Below, piece after piece: positions 6,280 to 9,015 of a DNA stretch of 9,015 nt. Source of the stretch: Clostridiales bacterium (lineage in GTDB: Bacteria; Bacillota; Clostridia; Peptostreptococcales; BM714). The stretch covers positions 1 through 9,015 of the forward strand of contig PKTO01000354.1 of NCBI GenBank assembly GCA_002869095.1. Reading direction: 5' to 3'. Below the pieces are notes generated by a model. The model was not told the DNA's origin and made no database searches. It saw nothing but the letters and a program-made list of their open reading frames with translations. Position numbers and translations under genes: made by a program. The stretch's first letter is position 1, and each line of letters begins with the position of its first letter.

Positions 6280-6549
6280 ATGAAAGTAGTTATAACGGTC
6301 ATAGGAGAAGACAAAACAGGGATAATTGCCAATGTTTCGAAGACGCTTTGGGAGAATGGAGTCAACATACTGGACATAAGCCAGACCATAATGCAGGAAT
6401 ATTTTGCAATGATAATGATGGCCGACATTTCAGGGATGGAAATACCGTTTGGCGAATTGAAGAAAAAGCTTGAAAAGGTGGGCGACAGCATACAAATGGA
6501 TATCAGGGTACAGAATGAAAAGATATTCAAGGCAATGCATCAGATATAG
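6280..6549 (+). CDS. ACT-domain protein, UPF0237 (GcvR-like)
   Basis: An 89-residue single ACT domain. It opens with the typical strand [17 protein letters not shown], in which the GxDKxGI loop is the usual ligand-binding turn, followed by a helix ([17 protein letters not shown]) and the beta strands around [12 protein letters not shown], then a second helix ([12 protein letters not shown]). ACT domains bind amino acids or other small ligands and act as regulatory modules; the UPF0237 group is related to the GcvR-type ACT proteins that influence the glycine cleavage system in Enterobacteria. The start is well set by GGGAGG (6267-6272), 7 nt upstream. It is the first gene after a glycine riboswitch and is followed after 13 bases by UPF0210, a pairing known from many Firmicutes. 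Glycine as the ligand is inferred from the riboswitch, not shown by residues. Confidence 0.92.
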   Translation: MKVVITVIGEDKTGIIANVSKTLWENGVNILDISQTIMQEYFAMIMMADISGMEIPFGELKKKLEKVGDSIQMDIRVQNEKIFKAMHQI

Positions 6550-6562
6550 GGGAGGGGAAAAA

Positions 6563-7921
6563 ATGAACCAATATAAAAAAATAATGGAAACAATACAAAT
6601 GATAGACCGGGAAAAGCTAGACATACGGACAATAACGATGGGAATATCCCTGCTCGACTGTTGCGACGGTGACGGGGAAAAAGCCCGAAACAAAATGTAC
6701 GAAAAAATAGTCCGAAAGGCGGAAAAGCTGGTAGCGACAGGAGAGGACATCGCAAGCAAGTACGGAATACCGATAATCAACAAGAGGATTTCGGTAACCC
6801 CGATCGCACTCGTTGCCGGAGCCTCTGCGGACGAGAGCTATGTCGCATATGCCGAGATGATGGACAGGGCCGCCAGAGAAACGGGTGTCAATTTCATAGG
6901 CGGATTCTCCGCACTTGTGCAGAAGGGTTTTACGAAGGGCGACAAAATACTGATTGATTCCATACCGGAAGCCCTTTCGGTCACCGAGAGGGTATGCTCT
7001 TCTTTAAATGTGGGGGATACCCGCTCGGGCATAAACATGGACGCGGTCAAGCTGATGGGCGATGTGATAAAGCGCACCGCTTACCTTACAAGGGAAAATG
7101 ACAGCATAGGCTGCGCAAAGCTGGTGGTGTTCTGCAACGCTGTGGAGGACAATCCTTTCATGGCAGGAGCATTCCACGGAACAGGGGAGGCTGACAGCGT
7201 AATAAATGTAGGCGTGAGCGGTCCGGGTGTGGTCAAGTCGGCCCTTGAAAAAGTCAGGGGGGAGAGCTTCGACCAAGTAGCGGAGACGATAAAGAAAACG
7301 GCTTTCAAGATAACAAGGGCTGGACAGCTTGTCGCAAGGGAGGCGGCGGAGACTCTGGGCGTGCCGTTTGGAATAGTGGACCTTTCATTGGCTCCAACTC
7401 CGGATGTGGGAGACTCGGTTGCAAGAATATTTGAAGAGATGGGCCTCGGGGCGGCGGGAACCCATGGAACGACGGCGGCTCTGGCAATGCTCAACGATGC
7501 GGTGAAAAAAGGCGGCATAATGGCGGCCGAACATGTGGGAGGGCTTAGCGGCGCATTCATCCCCGTAAGCGAGGACGAGGGAATGATAGAAGCTGTGAGA
7601 AGCGGCGCCCTGTCGCTAGACAAACTCGAAGCCATGACATGCGTTTGCTCGGTAGGGCTCGACATGATTGCAATCCCGGGGGAAACTCCGGCTGCCAGCA
7701 TTTCCGGAATGATTGCAGACGAGGCGGCGATAGGGATGATAAACAACAAGACCACGGCCGTAAGGGTTATTCCCGTGCATGGGAAAGGATTCGGAGAGGA
7801 AGCGGTATTCGGAGGCCTTCTGGGAACCGCCCCGATAATGAAGGTCAACCCCTTCTCCAGCGAATTGTTCATAGCGCGCGGAGGCAGAATTCCGGCGCCG
7901 GTTCACAGCTTCAAGAACTGA
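6563..7921 (+). CDS. UPF0210/DUF711 (PFL-like fold) protein
   Basis: A 452-residue protein of the UPF0210 (DUF711, PF05167) family, full length. Known structures in this family resemble the pyruvate formate-lyase fold, but the C-terminal glycyl-radical signature of true PFL is not visible here, so radical chemistry should not be assumed. Conserved-looking blocks are [11 protein letters not shown] near the start, [25 protein letters not shown], the cysteine-containing [58 protein letters not shown] and [26 protein letters not shown]. No catalytic function is firmly established. The start is ATG 6563, with GGAGG (6551-6555) 7 nt upstream; longer in-frame versions from 6470 would overlap the ACT gene. 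It shares the riboswitch transcript with the ACT gene (13-base gap), suggesting a joint glycine- or one-carbon-related role; that role is inference. Confidence 0.93.
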   Translation: MNQYKKIMETIQMIDREKLDIRTITMGISLLDCCDGDGEKARNKMYEKIVRKAEKLVATGEDIASKYGIPIINKRISVTPIALVAGASADESYVAYAEMMDRAARETGVNFIGGFSALVQKGFTKGDKILIDSIPEALSVTERVCSSLNVGDTRSGINMDAVKLMGDVIKRTAYLTRENDSIGCAKLVVFCNAVEDNPFMAGAFHGTGEADSVINVGVSGPGVVKSALEKVRGESFDQVAETIKKTAFKITRAGQLVAREAAETLGVPFGIVDLSLAPTPDVGDSVARIFEEMGLGAAGTHGTTAALAMLNDAVKKGGIMAAEHVGGLSGAFIPVSEDEGMIEAVRSGALSLDKLEAMTCVCSVGLDMIAIPGETPAASISGMIADEAAIGMINNKTTAVRVIPVHGKGFGEEAVFGGLLGTAPIMKVNPFSSELFIARGGRIPAPVHSFKN

Positions 7922-7940
7922 TTTAAACAGTTCCGCTTTT
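7915..7940 (+). terminator. Weak terminator of the ACT-UPF0210 operon
   Basis: GAACTG (7915-7920) pairs with CAGTTC (7928-7933) across an ATTTAAA loop, followed by CGC and only four T. The stem includes the UPF0210 stop codon. It is a plausible but weak terminator; the fresh promoter downstream supports a unit boundary here. Confidence 0.45.
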
Positions 7941-7965
7941 ACCTGGCCCAAATTGGTGCTAAAAT
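7938..7965 (+). promoter_or_regulatory. Predicted extended -10 promoter of the sulfurtransferase gene
   Basis: TTTACC (7938-7943), 16 nt, then TAAAAT (7960-7965) preceded by TGC (extended -10). Transcription would start near 7972, about 20 nt before the start codon. A short inverted repeat, GCCCA (7946-7950) and TGGGC (7970-7974), brackets the -10 box and may be chance. Confidence 0.5.
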
Positions 7966-7993
7966 TAAATGGGCGAAATAAAAGGGGGAAAAT

Positions 7994-8824
7994 ATGAATA
8001 CATTCATCAGCACGGAAGAGTTGAAAGAAATGATTGTAAAAGGCGGAGCGAAAGTCATAGACTGCCGTTTCGACCTTTTCAATCCGGAATACGGGGCAAA
8101 GGCCTACATGGAAAATCATATCGATGGCGCATTTTTCATGGACGTCAACAAAGACATATGCGGAGCAGCCGAGAAATTTGGCGGGGCCAGGCCGGTCCCC
8201 GATTCGGAGGCCTTTGCAAAAAAACTCGAAAAAATTGGTATTGGCGACTCATCTCGTGTAGTCCTATACGACGACAACATCTACGGGGCGGCACGTGCGT
8301 TTTGGCAGATGAAATACATAGGCATGGAAAATGTGGCGATTCTCGAAGGGGGATTCAAGGAGTGGGTAGAATCCGGAGCAGAATGCTCGTCCGAAATTCC
8401 CAAGTCCGAAGAATCCGGAAAAATAACCATAAGAATCGACGGGTCCATTTACTGCGACATGGATCATGTACTGGAAAGCAAGAATGCAGTGGGCACTGCG
8501 ATAATCGACGGAAGGGCCCATGAACGCTTCACAGGCGAATACGAGCCGCTTTACGCGAAGGCCGGACACATACCGGGGGCTTTGAGTTTTCCGTGCTCGG
8601 CAAACATGGACGGCGAATGCAGACTGAAGGACAGGGAATCGCTTGCGGAGATATACAAACCTCTGGAGGGAGCAGACGAGATAATAAGCTACTGCGGCAG
8701 CGGAATAGCGGGGGCGCGGAATTTCGTGGCTCTGATGGAATTGGGAATGCCGGTGAGGCTTTATGCCGGCAGCCTCAGCGACTGGATTTCATACGATGAA
8801 AACGATGTGGAAACAGGAGAGTAG
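7994..8824 (+). CDS. Two-domain sulfurtransferase (rhodanese / mercaptopyruvate type)
   Basis: A 276-residue tandem rhodanese protein that moves sulfane sulfur from thiosulfate or 3-mercaptopyruvate to an acceptor through a cysteine persulfide. The N-terminal domain (about 1-125) has the VIDCRF entry strand and GGARPVPDSEAFAKKLEKIGI, but its active-site position reads VVLYDD (D93) instead of Cys, so it is the usual inactive partner. The C-terminal domain carries the CH2A-like IIDGRAHERFTGE, the AGHIPGALSFP segment, and the active loop ISYCGSGIAG with the catalytic C234. A CGSG loop is closer to mercaptopyruvate sulfurtransferases (CGSGVT) than to the CRKGVT loop of thiosulfate enzymes, but the usual final Ser/Thr is Ala here, so substrate is uncertain. 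ATG 7994 is preceded by AAGGGGG with a 5-nt gap. The frame has its own promoter. Confidence 0.9.
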   Translation: MNTFISTEELKEMIVKGGAKVIDCRFDLFNPEYGAKAYMENHIDGAFFMDVNKDICGAAEKFGGARPVPDSEAFAKKLEKIGIGDSSRVVLYDDNIYGAARAFWQMKYIGMENVAILEGGFKEWVESGAECSSEIPKSEESGKITIRIDGSIYCDMDHVLESKNAVGTAIIDGRAHERFTGEYEPLYAKAGHIPGALSFPCSANMDGECRLKDRESLAEIYKPLEGADEIISYCGSGIAGARNFVALMELGMPVRLYAGSLSDWISYDENDVETGE

Positions 8825-8831
8825 AAAAACT

Positions 8832-8852
8832 AAAAAGGGACAGACCTTTTTT
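8832..8852 (+). terminator. Hairpin/terminator after the sulfurtransferase, GGGACAGACC type
   Basis: AAAAAGG (8832-8838) pairs with CCTTTTT (8845-8851) around a GACAGA loop, 7 bases after the stop codon. The A-stem/T-stem layout can work as a terminator. The same core, AAAAAGGGACAGACCTTTTT, resembles a dispersed palindrome that I recall near REP-associated (Y1) transposase genes in several bacterial groups; that link is from memory and unverified. Confidence 0.55.
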
Positions 8853-8891
8853 ACTCCATTTTTGAAACATGTTCAGCGGGAAGGAAAACAC

Positions 8892-8967
8892 TAACAGCGT
8901 GCAGCGGGCAGTTGGCAGCAGTCAAAAAAAAAGAACTGCTTGCAGATTGCAGTGGGCAGTTTGCAGT
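8892..8967. repeat. Two clusters of 7-bp NNNCAGN repeats in non-coding DNA
   Basis: Four contiguous heptamers run from 8892 to 8919 (TAACAGC, GTGCAGC, GGGCAGT, TGGCAGC) and four more from 8940 to 8967 (TTGCAGA, TTGCAGT, GGGCAGT, TTGCAGT). All fit NNNCAG plus one base. Between them lie a run of nine A (8924-8932) and an inverted repeat, AGCAGT (8917-8922) with ACTGCT (8935-8940). No reading frame or ribosome site is convincing in 8825-9015. The period is seen directly; the origin (slippage repeat, decayed mobile repeat) is unknown. Confidence 0.6.
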
Positions 8968-9015
8968 AAGAGATTGAAGACAAGAGCAAAGATAAATGCG
9001 GTAGAAAGTTGGTCA

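Noticed and set aside
6470..6562. Longer N-terminus for the UPF0210 protein
   Set aside because: It would overlap the ACT gene by 80 bases and lacks a ribosome site, whereas ATG 6563 has GGAGG at ideal spacing and gives the usual family length.
7081..7872. 263-residue open frame on the minus strand inside the UPF0210 gene
   Set aside because: The translation is low-complexity Ser/Pro/Ala, typical of the antisense of a Gly/Glu-rich gene, with no ribosome site and full overlap with a conserved family.
7969..8523. 184-codon plus-strand frame overlapping the sulfurtransferase
   Set aside because: It is an out-of-frame shadow of the rhodanese gene; the translation is Arg/Gly/His-rich and the real frame has the ribosome site and catalytic motif.
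8892..8967. CRISPR array
   Set aside because: Units are 7 bp, contiguous and without spacers, which is a simple tandem repeat rather than repeat-spacer structure; no cas gene is present.

Overview
The window looks like chromosomal core and near-core sequence from a low-to-moderate GC Firmicute, probably a clostridial anaerobe. The signs are strong AAGGAGG-type ribosome sites, GTG and TTG starts, an AGA/ATA/GGA-rich codon style, a ClpE-type Clp ATPase with an N-terminal zinc finger, a free-standing copper-amine-oxidase N-terminal-domain protein, and the paired ACT (UPF0237) and UPF0210 genes. Genus cannot be fixed from the sequence alone. Every supported gene is on the + strand; long minus-strand reading frames are shadows of these genes.

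Layout. Positions 1-1543 hold the acetolactate synthase large subunit (ilvB), cut by the window edge at its 5' end. It is followed by a 26-bp perfect palindrome and an intrinsic terminator. Next comes a MmcQ/YjbR-family gene (1750-2115), then a promoter and a 25-residue single-membrane-span mini-gene (2195-2272). A hairpin-rich leader with its own promoter leads into clpE (2480-4780). A secreted 159-residue copper-amine-oxidase-N-like protein (4859-5338) ends in a strong terminator hairpin, followed by a GNAT acetyltransferase with a TTG start (5466-5990).

The best regulatory feature is a single-aptamer glycine riboswitch (aptamer about 6104-6179) with an intrinsic terminator at 6227-6254. 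It controls a two-gene operon: a GcvR-like ACT-domain protein (6280-6549) and a UPF0210/DUF711 protein with a pyruvate-formate-lyase-like fold (6563-7921). A two-domain rhodanese/sulfurtransferase follows from its own promoter (7994-8824). The last 190 bases are non-coding: a hairpin of the 'GGGACAGACC' type and two clusters of 7-bp repeats.

How the parts work together. Only the riboswitch, ACT and UPF0210 block is a coherent unit, and it ties these poorly understood proteins directly to glycine sensing. The other genes look like separate housekeeping or stress transcription units: branched-chain amino acid synthesis, protein quality control, sulfur transfer and acetylation. I see no phage, insertion sequence, CRISPR array, tRNA or rRNA. 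The items most worth a second look are the riboswitch operon with its competing RNA pairing, the mini membrane protein, the operator-like inverted repeat over the clpE -35 box, and the 3'-end repeats.
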